A stretch of 64,000 bases of DNA from contig CBDBEN010000004.1 in the NCBI GenBank assembly GCA_965204405.1, positions 868,001-932,000 on the forward strand. Reading direction: 5' to 3'. A program made the translations under genes and the position numbers. The DNA comes from JANQPX01 sp965204405 (GTDB lineage Bacteria > Pseudomonadota > Alphaproteobacteria > Geminicoccales > Geminicoccaceae). The number at the start of each line of letters is the position of its first letter. The first letter of the stretch is position 1. Below the pieces are notes generated by a model. That model was not told the DNA's origin, ran no database searches, and worked only from the letters and a program-made list of their open reading frames with translations. Below are positions 25,654 through 33,521 of this stretch, one piece after another.

Positions 25654-26436
25654 ATGCCTGCTCTCGACTATTCCAGCCCGCGTCTTGTTCTTGCCATGGA
25701 CCATGGTCGCGCCAATGGCGTCATCACCGGCCTTGAAGACCCAGGTCAGGTCATCGACGTTGCTCTTGATGCCGGTGTCGACGCCGTCATGACCACCTTA
25801 GGCGTCATTAAGCACTATGGTCAGCGAATGCTCGGCCGGGTACCGGTGTTTATGAGGGTTGACGGCGGACAAAGCATTTATCGGGAAAAATGGCTCGAAT
25901 ACACCCGCTGGGAACAGCTTGCCTCCATCGAAACCGCCCTTAAGCTCGGCGTCAACGGGGTCTGTGTCATGCTCTTCTTGGGCAGCGAGGTCGAGCTCGA
26001 CACGGTTCGTATCACCGAGAAGGTTGTCGCCGATGCGCTGACGACAGAACTTGAGGTGATGTGCGAATCCCTGCCATGTCAAGGCCCATCTATTCCCGAC
26101 CGTTATGATTCCAAGGCCATGGCAAGTGCCTGTCGGATCGGCTTCGAGCATGGCGCCGACGTGCTCAAGACCTATTACACCGGTTCGCCTGAGAGCTTTC
26201 GCCACGTCACGTCGAATTGTCCTGCGCCAATTCTGGTGGCCGGTGGCCCCAAGGCAAAAAGCCTGCGCGAAAGCTTTGAACTCGCCAAAGGCTCGATCGA
26301 AGGCGGTGCTGCTGGCCTGATCTTTGGTCGCAACATTTGGCAGAGCGACAACCCGGCCGGCATGGTGAAAGCCTTGCGTCATATCATGGCTGGCGGTTTG
26401 GTCGAGGACGCCTTGCGCATCGCAGCCGAACGATGA
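25654..26436 (+). CDS. Class I (DhnA/LsrF-type) aldolase
   Basis: The 260-aa protein is a TIM-barrel aldolase of the DhnA/DeoC-like group: LVLAMDHGR at the N-terminus, GADVLKTYYTG near residue 175, whose Lys would form the Schiff base, ILVAGGPKAKS and GAAGLIFGRNIWQ for phosphate binding. Relatives include LsrF, class I fructose-bisphosphate aldolases and sulfofructose-phosphate aldolases. Placed before a sugar kinase with ATGA overlap, it likely splits the phosphorylated sugar. The exact substrate is not determinable. Confidence 0.85.
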   Translation: MPALDYSSPRLVLAMDHGRANGVITGLEDPGQVIDVALDAGVDAVMTTLGVIKHYGQRMLGRVPVFMRVDGGQSIYREKWLEYTRWEQLASIETALKLGVNGVCVMLFLGSEVELDTVRITEKVVADALTTELEVMCESLPCQGPSIPDRYDSKAMASACRIGFEHGADVLKTYYTGSPESFRHVTSNCPAPILVAGGPKAKSLRESFELAKGSIEGGAAGLIFGRNIWQSDNPAGMVKALRHIMAGGLVEDALRIAAER

Positions 26437-27962
26437 GTGATCCACTCCTTATCGGGATCGATGCCGGTACGACCAATATCAAAGCGCTTGCGACGACACC
26501 CGACGGCGTGATCATGGCTGAGGCCAGCCGCCCAAATCCGGTCGTCCATACCAGCCCGGAATGGGCGCATTACGAGCCCGAAGCGATGTGGAAGGCCGTT
26601 GTGGCCACGTTGCGTGACGTCACGGACGCAATCGAAAAGCCGGAGCGTATTGTAGGCATCGCGGTCGCCAGCATGGCGGAGACGGCTGTGCCGGTGGACC
26701 GCAACGGCATGCCGACCTTTGATGCGATCGCCTGGTTCGACAAACGCGCTACCGGCGAGCTTGATCGCCTGGTCGGGCGTGTCGGCCGTGACCGATTGTT
26801 CGAAATTTCGGGGCTCGGTGCTCACCCAATCTTCGGCCTCTGCAAGATGATGTGGCTGAAAGCGCATGAGCCGGAGGTCTATGCCCGCACCGAGCGCTGG
26901 CTGCATGTCGCCGACTATATCGCCTGGCGCCTCTCAGGCGTGGCGGCAACCGACTACAGCCTTGCCGGGCGCACCTTTGCCCTCGACCTCAAAACGCGAG
27001 CCTGGTCGGAGGAGACGATCGACGCGGCGGGTGTCAAGCACAAGCTATTCCAGGATTTGGCTGCGAGCGGAACGCCCCTTGGTCCGGTTCTGGCCGAGGT
27101 CGCCGCCGAAACTGGCCTTCCCGTGAGCTGCAAGGTCGCCGCCGGCGGTTTTGATCATGCCGTCGGCGCCTTCGGCGTGGGCGCGCTGAGGCCGGGGGTC
27201 ATGCTGAACTCGATGGGCACGACAGAAGCCTTTCTGCAACGCCTCGACCATGCCTCGACCGACCCTATGATCGGCCGTCAGGGGTATGCGAGTAGCCTCA
27301 TCGTCATCGGTGATCAGCCCAACTATTTCATCGTCGGTGGTACCTTTACCGCAGGTGCGGCGATCGAATGGTTCCGAAAGTCCTTCGCTAGTAATGCCGA
27401 CTACGCCACGCTCGAAACTGAGGCCTCTTCCGTTCCGGCGGGTTCGCTCGGCGTAGGATTCCTGCCGCATCTGCGCCTGGCGCCACCGCCACGTCCTTAT
27501 CCCGATGCCCGTGGTGCTTTCTGGGGACTAAGCACCGATGCCGACCGCGCGGTTCTGTTTCGCGCCTTGCTCGAAGGGCTGAACTTTGAGGCAAGGCAAT
27601 GCGCCGATGCCATGATGGCGCTTCCAGGCATGCCACCGATCAAAACCGTGCTCGCGATCGGCGGCGGCACGCGCGATAAACTACGCATGTCGATCAAGGC
27701 CTCATTGTGGAACCGCAGCATCGCCGTCGCCGACATATCAGAAGCTGTCGGTCTCGGCGCCGCCAAGCTCGCCGGTCTCGGTGCCGGCATCTTCAAGAAT
27801 GCGGAGGAGGCCATGGGCGCCCGCTCGGCGTATAGCCGCGAGGTGGCACCGAATACCGAACTCGCCCGCACCTACGCACGCCTCTATCAAGATGCCTATC
27901 GATCCGCCCTCGACCACCTCCGCCCACTTCACGACGCCACCCACCGCGCTCTTTGTCTGTAA
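26433..27962 (+). CDS. FGGY-family carbohydrate kinase
   Basis: Starting at the ATG that overlaps the aldolase stop, the 509-aa protein has the FGGY N-domain (LLIGIDAGTTNIKALATTPD, EWAHYEPEAMW) and C-domain (GFDHAVGAFGVGALRPG, LLEGLNFEARQCADAM, VLAIGGGTRDKLRMSIKA). It would phosphorylate the imported sugar with ATP in the cytosol before aldol cleavage. Kinase plus DhnA-type aldolase is the pairing also used for autoinducer-2 (LsrK/LsrF), but here the importer is CUT1-type, so an ordinary sugar is as likely. Confidence 0.88.
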   Translation: MSDPLLIGIDAGTTNIKALATTPDGVIMAEASRPNPVVHTSPEWAHYEPEAMWKAVVATLRDVTDAIEKPERIVGIAVASMAETAVPVDRNGMPTFDAIAWFDKRATGELDRLVGRVGRDRLFEISGLGAHPIFGLCKMMWLKAHEPEVYARTERWLHVADYIAWRLSGVAATDYSLAGRTFALDLKTRAWSEETIDAAGVKHKLFQDLAASGTPLGPVLAEVAAETGLPVSCKVAAGGFDHAVGAFGVGALRPGVMLNSMGTTEAFLQRLDHASTDPMIGRQGYASSLIVIGDQPNYFIVGGTFTAGAAIEWFRKSFASNADYATLETEASSVPAGSLGVGFLPHLRLAPPPRPYPDARGAFWGLSTDADRAVLFRALLEGLNFEARQCADAMMALPGMPPIKTVLAIGGGTRDKLRMSIKASLWNRSIAVADISEAVGLGAAKLAGLGAGIFKNAEEAMGARSAYSREVAPNTELARTYARLYQDAYRSALDHLRPLHDATHRALCL

Positions 27963-28199
27963 GGCAGTCGGTTTTGGCGCAAGCCTCCTGTATCGTTGCC
28001 GGCGAAGAGGGGTGGTGGCAATCCTGCGCAACGCTCGGGCTCACTGGCTACGATCTGCTGTCGCCAAATGGCGCCAACCTGAACTTCATTATCAACCCGG
28101 AGGTCATTGATCCGATATGTCGCTCGGTCACAGCGCGGGGCAACCCAGTGAGCAAGTCGATTTAGGCTTGTCTCGCCGAGGGAATTTTCGGCGTATGGC
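27963..28199 (+). other. Spacer with a truncated reading frame next to IS5
   Basis: A frame ending at 28165 reads GEEGWWQSCATLGLTGYDLL then NGANLNFIINPEVIDPI, which looks protein-like but has no recognised family and no good start. It may be the edge of a gene lost when the following IS5 copy arrived. Confidence 0.3.
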
Positions 28200-29192
28200 G
28201 GCGTTGTTGCAGAAATCGTGGATGTTTGCGCTGGTGAAGGATGGGCTGATAGGCGATTTTCCCTTTCTGTTCCAGCTGCCGAGCTTTTTGATGCCTTACA
28301 AATTTCATGATGCCCATCGTCACCATATTCCTAAAGCAAAGTACCGGGTGCGGAATTGGCGGGCGTATAACGCCGGTCTATGTCAGCGAGGTTCGGTTAC
28401 CCTCTGGCTTTCCGCCGATGTGATTGATGGCTGGAAAGCGCCGAAGCGGGAGACACGAGGTGGCGAGAGGATCTATTCGGACGGTGCTATCGAGGCGATG
28501 CTGACGATGGGCGCGGTCTATCGTCTTCGCCTGCGCCAGACCCAAGGCTTCACCAAGAGCCTGTTTGATCTGCTCGGCTTGGATCTTCCTGTTGCCAGTG
28601 CGTCGACGCTTTGCCGTCGGCGCAAGGCGCTGTCGATCGAGCCTTGGGTTCGGGATACGTCGGAGCCGTTGGACCTGGTCGTAGATAGCACGGGATTGAA
28701 GGTTTACGGCCAGGGCGAATGGTGTCGGGCCAAGCATGGCAAGAAACGTCGTGGCTGGAAGAAACTGCATGTCGGCTTCGATGCGAAGAGCGGCATGATC
28801 GTCTCGCATCTTTTGACCGATAAGGATGCCGGGGATCCCGATCAGATCGATGACATCCTGGCTCAGATTGACGGTCCGGTCGACCGGTTCATGGCGGATG
28901 GTGCGTATGATGGCTACCCTGTCTATGACGCGGTCCGGCGGCACTCGCCCGCCCCGATGCCGGAGGTGGTCATCCCACCACGCAAGACGGCGGTTTTATC
29001 GAGCGAGGATGACGAGGAGCAAACCGATCGCGATCGTCACATTCTCGAGCTTGCCGCCAAAGGCCGTATCGCTTGGCAGAAGGCGCATGATTATGGTCGA
29101 CGCAGCTTGGTCGAGACGACGATGGGACGGTACAAATCCATCATTGGCGATCGGCTGCATGCCTGTCATGACGACGCGCAGCCGGTGGAAGT
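28200..29192 (+). mobile_element. IS5-family element, second copy, 3' end lost
   Basis: The left end reads GGCGTTGTTGCAGAAATCG, in register with the left end of the copy at 15257. The transposase starts 91 bp inside, as in the first copy. Sequence identity stops at codon ...QPVE, where a MITE (29193) takes over; the right end of the IS is not present after the MITE. Confidence 0.8.
28291..29192 (+). pseudogene. IS5-family transposase, truncated
   Basis: The frame from the ATG at 28291 matches the IS5 transposase at 15349 through all three catalytic blocks (VVDSTGLKVYG, FMADGAYDGYPVYDAV, RRSLVETTMGRYK). It loses the last ~20 residues (LAIGIKVLNRMANLA...) and instead runs on through the MITE into antisense sequence of the next gene, up to 29673. 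The residual protein might still fold, but the element lacks its right end. Confidence 0.85.
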
Positions 29193-29336
29193 GAGAGCAT
29201 GTCAAACTGTGGGAGATTGGCTTGGAGCTCGACCGACACAGCTATCGAACTTTGCCAAAAACGGCTCTTATCTGAGCCAAATTTGCGTTCTCTCATCATT
29301 GAGGCGGATCAATCTCCCACAGTTTGACATGCTCTC
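29193..29336. mobile_element. 144-bp MITE with ISKra4-type ends
   Basis: The element begins GAGAGCATGTCAAACTGTGG and ends with the exact reverse complement; the perfect terminal inverted repeats are 27 bp. The same ends, with a few changes (GAGAGCATGCCAAACCGTGG), bound the ISKra4 element at 33522-35047. The 90-bp interior has no gene. It cuts the IS5 transposase and also supplies the last codons of the Cys-rich gene on the other strand. Confidence 0.85.
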
Positions 29337-29930
29337 GTCTTCTCCTATGCATCGGAGATACGTTGGACCCAAGTCGCTATGGGCTTCTTGGCATTCAGCC
29401 TTCATGGCTTGCTCTTCACTGCCCATACATCGCCAATATGCTGGGCTGGCATACTCATGGTCCTTAGAACACCTTGCCTCCAGAGCCTTCTCTTCGAAAC
29501 CCATACATTGCCGGTATGCTGGACTAGCTATTCCATGCGCTTCAGAACACTCAGCCTCTAGAGCTTTCTCTGCAACATCAATACATTGCCAATATGCCGG
29601 GCTAGCGAAGTCATGTGCTTCAAAACACGCTTGCTCTTCATTACCCATGCATCGCCAATATGCTGAACTGTAACTGCCATGGGCTTCTGTACATTCAGCC
29701 TCTAGAGCTTGTTCTTCATCCCCTCGACATCGCCAGTATGCTGGACTGAAGCTGCCATGGGCTCTGGCACACTCGAGCTCTGAGCCTTCCTCCACATCAC
29801 TAATACACAGCCGATATGCTGGAACCTGTTGGTTCAAACGCGTCCCACATTGCGATGATGTCTGAGCAAAAATATGGGGGGTATTAAAGAAACACAGAAG
29901 GGTCAGAATAAACGCCAAGAAAGCCAACAC
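29268..29930 (-). CDS. Secreted Cys-rich tandem-repeat protein, C-terminus replaced by a MITE
   Basis: From a GTG at 29930 with AGGAGG seven bases upstream, the 220-aa protein has a signal peptide (VLAFLAFILTLLCFF... ending near IFAQ). Six to seven repeats of about 26-28 residues follow with the pattern EC-x-EAHG-x-x-SPAYWRCMG-x-EEQALEA, each with two cysteines, likely paired in disulfides outside the cytoplasm. The family is not recognised. The last ~24 residues (SMSNCGRLIR onward) are encoded by the MITE, so the original C-terminus is lost. Confidence 0.65.
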   Translation of the reverse strand: MLAFLAFILTLLCFFNTPHIFAQTSSQCGTRLNQQVPAYRLCISDVEEGSELECARAHGSFSPAYWRCRGDEEQALEAECTEAHGSYSSAYWRCMGNEEQACFEAHDFASPAYWQCIDVAEKALEAECSEAHGIASPAYRQCMGFEEKALEARCSKDHEYASPAYWRCMGSEEQAMKAECQEAHSDLGPTYLRCIGEDESMSNCGRLIRLNDERTQIWLR

Positions 29931-30024
29931 AACGTCCCCTCCTTCTGTTCTTTGGCAGGAGCAAATTTTATCAATTATCACATGAGTAGGTAATAGTTGC
30001 CTATCAATTCTAATGTCCGTAGCT

Positions 30025-30070
30025 GGCACCACCTGCGCACGAGCGCTCCGGCAGAAAACGGTATCGCTAA
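30025..30070 (-). repeat. Dispersed repeat family B, copy 15 (partial)
   Basis: Read on the minus strand: ACCGTTTTCTGCCGGAGCG, then a TGGTGCCA end. Only the 3' third of the family B unit is present. Confidence 0.45.
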
Positions 30071-30114
30071 GCTGCCAGTCGCTCGGCTCGTAGAGATGCT
30101 GCTACAGTGCAGCC

Positions 30115-30552
30115 ATGAGCTATGAGCTAATATCCCCGGCCAGCCCGGCCCAATGGGATGTCTACAACGACATTAGACGGATCATCTTATTCGAACGACG
30201 AGGACGCTTCGGCGTTTACGATCCCCATCACCCGGATGAGTTTAAGACAAACCACTTTCCGAAGCTGTTCCTCTTCGACAAAAAACCAGTTGGTGTCATT
30301 CGCATCGATATTGATGGTGAGGTAGCAAGATTCCGGCGGGTAGCTATAGCAGCTGAACAACAGAGACGGGGGCATGGGCGGACGCTTCTTCGCCTCTCTG
30401 AAGTCTTTTCAACTGAGCACAAAGCCGCAAGGGTCGAGGCATCGGTGGCAGCAGATGCCGTCGAATTTTATCGCCGCTGCGGCTATCGAGCGCTGAAGGT
30501 TTTGGATGAGGCTGGGTCCGTAAGAATGATGAAAAGCCTTGCTGGAGGTTGA
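30115..30552 (+). CDS. GNAT-family N-acetyltransferase
   Basis: The 145-aa protein has the GNAT acetyl-CoA-binding segment (ARFRRVAIAAEQQRRGHGRT at about residues 75-94) and a FYRRCGYRALK motif near the C-terminus typical of the fold. The N-terminal part (IRRIILFERRGRFGVYDPHH) fits small stand-alone acetyltransferases. The acceptor, amine or protein, is unknown. It is an isolated gene. Confidence 0.85.
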   Translation: MSYELISPASPAQWDVYNDIRRIILFERRGRFGVYDPHHPDEFKTNHFPKLFLFDKKPVGVIRIDIDGEVARFRRVAIAAEQQRRGHGRTLLRLSEVFSTEHKAARVEASVAADAVEFYRRCGYRALKVLDEAGSVRMMKSLAGG

Positions 30553-30942
30553 GCTGATACTGTCGGGGGCTTTCGTGTCAAAAGACGGGATGGCGGTTTT
30601 TGGCGCTCTTTGCCCGCTTCATCCGGTCGCCGCTTACTCCCGGTCTTGGATCGATGAGCAGACTTTAGCCAAGCGATCCCGGCCGAGCTCGTCGGCTTCC
30701 AAGAAGTGACCACCCTGCCCGTCCGACCGCTTTGCCTGGGAGAAGCAGGCACTGGCTTTCGACGGTGCTGGAGGCAAGGCCTGACCCGTTTCGGTCATAG
30801 GCATTTGTGATATTCAGGAATGTCGCAGCGTCATATCGCATTAGGGAGCTGGCGCTCCTACCGATCTTGAAACAGGACCCGACGGGTGAAGAGACAAGAC
30901 TTTGACCAAAATGCTCTAGCCCCTTTGACGTCGTGGTCTTAC
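30553..30942. other. Intergenic spacer, no recognised gene
   Basis: Several overlapping frames occur, but none carries recognisable motifs or a good start. A minus-strand frame (YDAATFLNITNAYDRNG) looks mildly protein-like and is not identified. Confidence 0.35.
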
Positions 30943-31467
30943 ATGGGAGAGAGAACCAATAATCTAGGAACGAGGTTAATCGGCCACCTGCCTCATATCG
31001 CACCGAAGGCCTATCTTCATGTGATCTTTGCTCCATCTAAGAGCGAGGAATTCGTCGAGCTGGAGGCACGCCTCGGACGCCCTGTGCCAGTGCAGCTACA
31101 GCAGCTATTCGCCATTGCAAATGGCATGATGATTTTTTCTGGAGCGATTAGGGTATTGGGTTTTCTGCCGTATGAAAGGAAAGGATTGGATAGTCCCCAT
31201 AATTACCCTTCAGACATAGTCAGAGCAAACACGGCTGGAAGACCGGAAGGCAGGGCTGTTATTGTGGGATTTTACAAGCACGACGGTTCTCATTCTTGGA
31301 TCGACGGGGATGGGCGGGTCATTCATCTTAGTAAGAAAGGCAGTGCCCGCGAATGGCCGGACTTCGACACATGGCTATTCTCCGAGATTGCCCATCTCAG
31401 CCACTTTTTTGACCAGGGCGGCAATGTGATGGCGGATCCAGAGGATATTTTTGCACCTCGATCATGA
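30943..31467 (+). CDS. SMI1/KNR4 (SUKH) family protein
   Basis: The 174-aa product fits the SMI1/KNR4 fold: EEFVELEARLGRPVPVQLQQ, then LFAIANGMMIFSGAIRVLGF, and HSWIDGDGRVIHLSKKG. SUKH members often serve as immunity proteins against contact-dependent or polymorphic toxins, but none of the neighbours is a toxin. I prefer the ATG at 30943; a GTG at 30886 would add 19 unconvincing residues. Confidence 0.75.
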   Translation: MGERTNNLGTRLIGHLPHIAPKAYLHVIFAPSKSEEFVELEARLGRPVPVQLQQLFAIANGMMIFSGAIRVLGFLPYERKGLDSPHNYPSDIVRANTAGRPEGRAVIVGFYKHDGSHSWIDGDGRVIHLSKKGSAREWPDFDTWLFSEIAHLSHFFDQGGNVMADPEDIFAPRS

Positions 31468-31554
31468 GCATGAACAGGTGCCCTATAAATATCTTTTTCG
31501 GACTAAATCTAGAAACCACCTATGGTCAGACGCTCTAAGGCTAGAGTCTCAAAT

Positions 31555-31691
31555 TGGCACATCCTGAGCACGAGCGTTGCGGCAGAAAACGGGCGGATAC
31601 CGACCGTCCCGAGCAATTTCCTGCAGTAGAGGCCGGTTTCGGACCGTTAGCCCGCACCCGGTGAAGGTGCCCTAATGCAACGGCCTGACCC
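31555..31691 (-). repeat. Dispersed repeat family B, copy 6
   Basis: A full-length 137-bp minus-strand copy: GGGTCAGGCCGTTGCATTAG, GGGTGCGGGCTAACGG, CCGTTTTCTGCCGCAACGC and a TGTGCCA end. It fills most of the gap between the SUKH and reductase genes. Confidence 0.7.
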
Positions 31692-31759
31692 GAAGGAGCC
31701 ACTAGCGCGCCCGATGGATACAGACCTTTAGCGTTGCTGAGCCTTCGTTGGCTTCACAG

Positions 31760-32347
31760 TCAACGACCGTAAATCTCGTCTGCGACGGTGTCGCATCGCT
31801 GCATGAATTCAGTATGTTTGATGACATCTCCTGGTTCACGCACACCCCATGCCCGAACCAGGTGTTGGTGATCGAAACCAAGCCCGCGGAAGCTGGCGGA
31901 GAAACTCTCCATCAAGTTGGCATACCGATCTTCTGGCTCACCTTGTGTCTGCAGAAATACAAGGTGGCGTCCCGGCGTCAGTCGGCTCTTGATCTCCACC
32001 GTGGGGTAGTCGGGGACGAAGAACGAAAAGAATCGGTCAATTGCCAGCTTCAATTGTCCGGTGACGCTCGTGAAATACACCGGGCTCGCGAGTACCAAGA
32101 CCTGCGCCCGAGACACCGCTTCGAGTACGGGCGTCAGATCATCTGTCTGACCGCAGTGATCGAGGTCTTTCTTGCAGCGGAACAGATTTCTGCATCCATT
32201 GTATGACAGAGCCGATAGCGCAATCTTTTCAACTGGAGTGCCAAAGTTCTCGGCTCGATGGACAAAGCGATCAGCAAGCGCGTCGCTGTTACATCCACGT
32301 CGTGGACTACCAAGAAGGCATACCGTTCGCATTTTGGCAGGAAGCAT
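31760..32347 (-). CDS. NAD(P)H-dependent FMN reductase / flavodoxin-fold oxidoreductase
   Basis: The 195-aa protein has the FMN-binding loop of iron-sulfur flavoprotein/FMN reductases (VCLLGSPRRGCNSDALADRF), a C-x(3)-C-type segment in NLFRCKKDLDHCGQ that in relatives sometimes holds an iron-sulfur cluster, and ASPVYFTSVTGQLKLAIDRF. It is cytosolic and probably reduces quinones, FMN or similar acceptors. The ATG at 32332 is a possible shorter start. Confidence 0.85.
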   Translation of the reverse strand: MLPAKMRTVCLLGSPRRGCNSDALADRFVHRAENFGTPVEKIALSALSYNGCRNLFRCKKDLDHCGQTDDLTPVLEAVSRAQVLVLASPVYFTSVTGQLKLAIDRFFSFFVPDYPTVEIKSRLTPGRHLVFLQTQGEPEDRYANLMESFSASFRGLGFDHQHLVRAWGVREPGDVIKHTEFMQRCDTVADEIYGR

Positions 32348-32513
32348 GTTTCACCATCAGAGAGGCTCTAAGGCTAACCATATCAAACACCTCTGATTTG
32401 GATATCGTTGAACTGGCAGCTTGACAACTCTCCTGCAGCTGCGCGTTTTCCTACTTCTCGATCGATCGCGGACTCTGTTGTTTCTCCAGCGCCTCTATGA
32501 AGAAGAGTTTCCT

Positions 32514-32936
32514 TCAGGAGCCGCCTGGCAGGCGTCTGAAACGATCTCTCGGGATCTCGGCAATCGCGGTTATCTCGACCAGTAGGTTTGGATCATACAA
32601 CCGTGAGACCTCGATCGTTGTTGTCACAGGAAAAGGAGGTGTGAAGAAGTCCTGACGAACGGCCCGTGATCCCATAAAGGCGTCGATGTCCGTCACGTAC
32701 TGTGTCAAGGAGATGATATCGTTCATGCCTCCACCAACATGGTCGAGCACCGTTTGGATGTTCTCAAGAACCTTCCGAACCTGAGCCTTCATATCTTGGC
32801 GACCTACAATCCGTCCCTTCTGATCCAGCGCCACCTGCCCCTTGAGATAGACAATCTGGCCGTCACCTTGAATGACACCCATCGAAAAGGCGCCAAATGG
32901 CGACCAGACATCTGGCGGGTTGAACATCTGAGCCAT
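32514..32936 (-). CDS. RidA/YjgF-family enamine deaminase
   Basis: The 140-aa protein has the RidA core: VYLKGQVALDQKGRIVG, QVRKVLENIQTVLDHVGGGM, and the C-terminal VEITAIAEIP containing the conserved acidic residue. Members hydrolyse reactive enamines and imines to keto acids. The usual catalytic Arg (in the family motif CTRVEV-type position, S-R-L here: TTTIEVSRLYDP) is shifted, so it belongs to a non-archetypal Rid subfamily. Confidence 0.85.
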   Translation of the reverse strand: MAQMFNPPDVWSPFGAFSMGVIQGDGQIVYLKGQVALDQKGRIVGRQDMKAQVRKVLENIQTVLDHVGGGMNDIISLTQYVTDIDAFMGSRAVRQDFFTPPFPVTTTIEVSRLYDPNLLVEITAIAEIPRDRFRRLPGGS

Positions 32937-33013
32937 GGACTACAAACCCCGAACTGTAGACGAGTCACGATAGCTGTCAGTTCGCTGGCCATCTACCTCG
33001 TCGCGTCTTTTAT

Positions 33014-33153
33014 TGGCACTCCCTTGCCCCCGGCCTTACGGCAGAAAACGGGGGTAAAGCAGGAGTGCCACACGATATCGGGTCGCAGAGGCAGGTTACC
33101 GGCGCATTCTCCGTGCTACGGAACAAGGTGCTTGTTCACACGGTTGAACACCC
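33014..33153 (-). repeat. Dispersed repeat family B, copy 7
   Basis: Minus-strand copy: GAGAATGCGCCGGTAACC core, CACTCCTGCTTTACCC, CCGTTTTCTGCCGTAAGGC and the end AGGGAGTGCCA. It shares the internal CCGATATCGTGTGGC block with copy 9 at 39988. Confidence 0.65.
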
Positions 33154-33521
33154 GAAGCGGAACATTCGGCCCACAGATTTGGGCCCTTGGACGTTCACAA
33201 GAACGCTTCTTCGAGATCCACTGTCGACTGAAGACCAAGAGCCTGGAGGTTTTCGTCAAGCCAACTATCGGCGGCTGACCAACCATCATCGTGCAATTGG
33301 GCTATCAATCGCCGCTCTGGCAGAAACCGGCTTCCAGGATGTAGATCCTGAGTTGCAGGGGTGCCGTCGATATGATGGAAACGGTGGGTCCTAAAGCAAC
33401 GCTGACGTCGTCCGGTCATCCATCGAGCCCCCTCATCGGCCAACATGCGGCACTGCTGAATCAATTCGATTTCTCGCCGTAGCGGCTCGCTGAAAGTGAA
33501 CCGCCCGAGCCGATCAGCAAT

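Noticed and set aside
29193..29673. C-terminal extension of the IS5 transposase up to 29673
   Set aside because: After 29192 the frame runs through the MITE and the antisense of the Cys-rich gene; it is read-through of a truncated gene.
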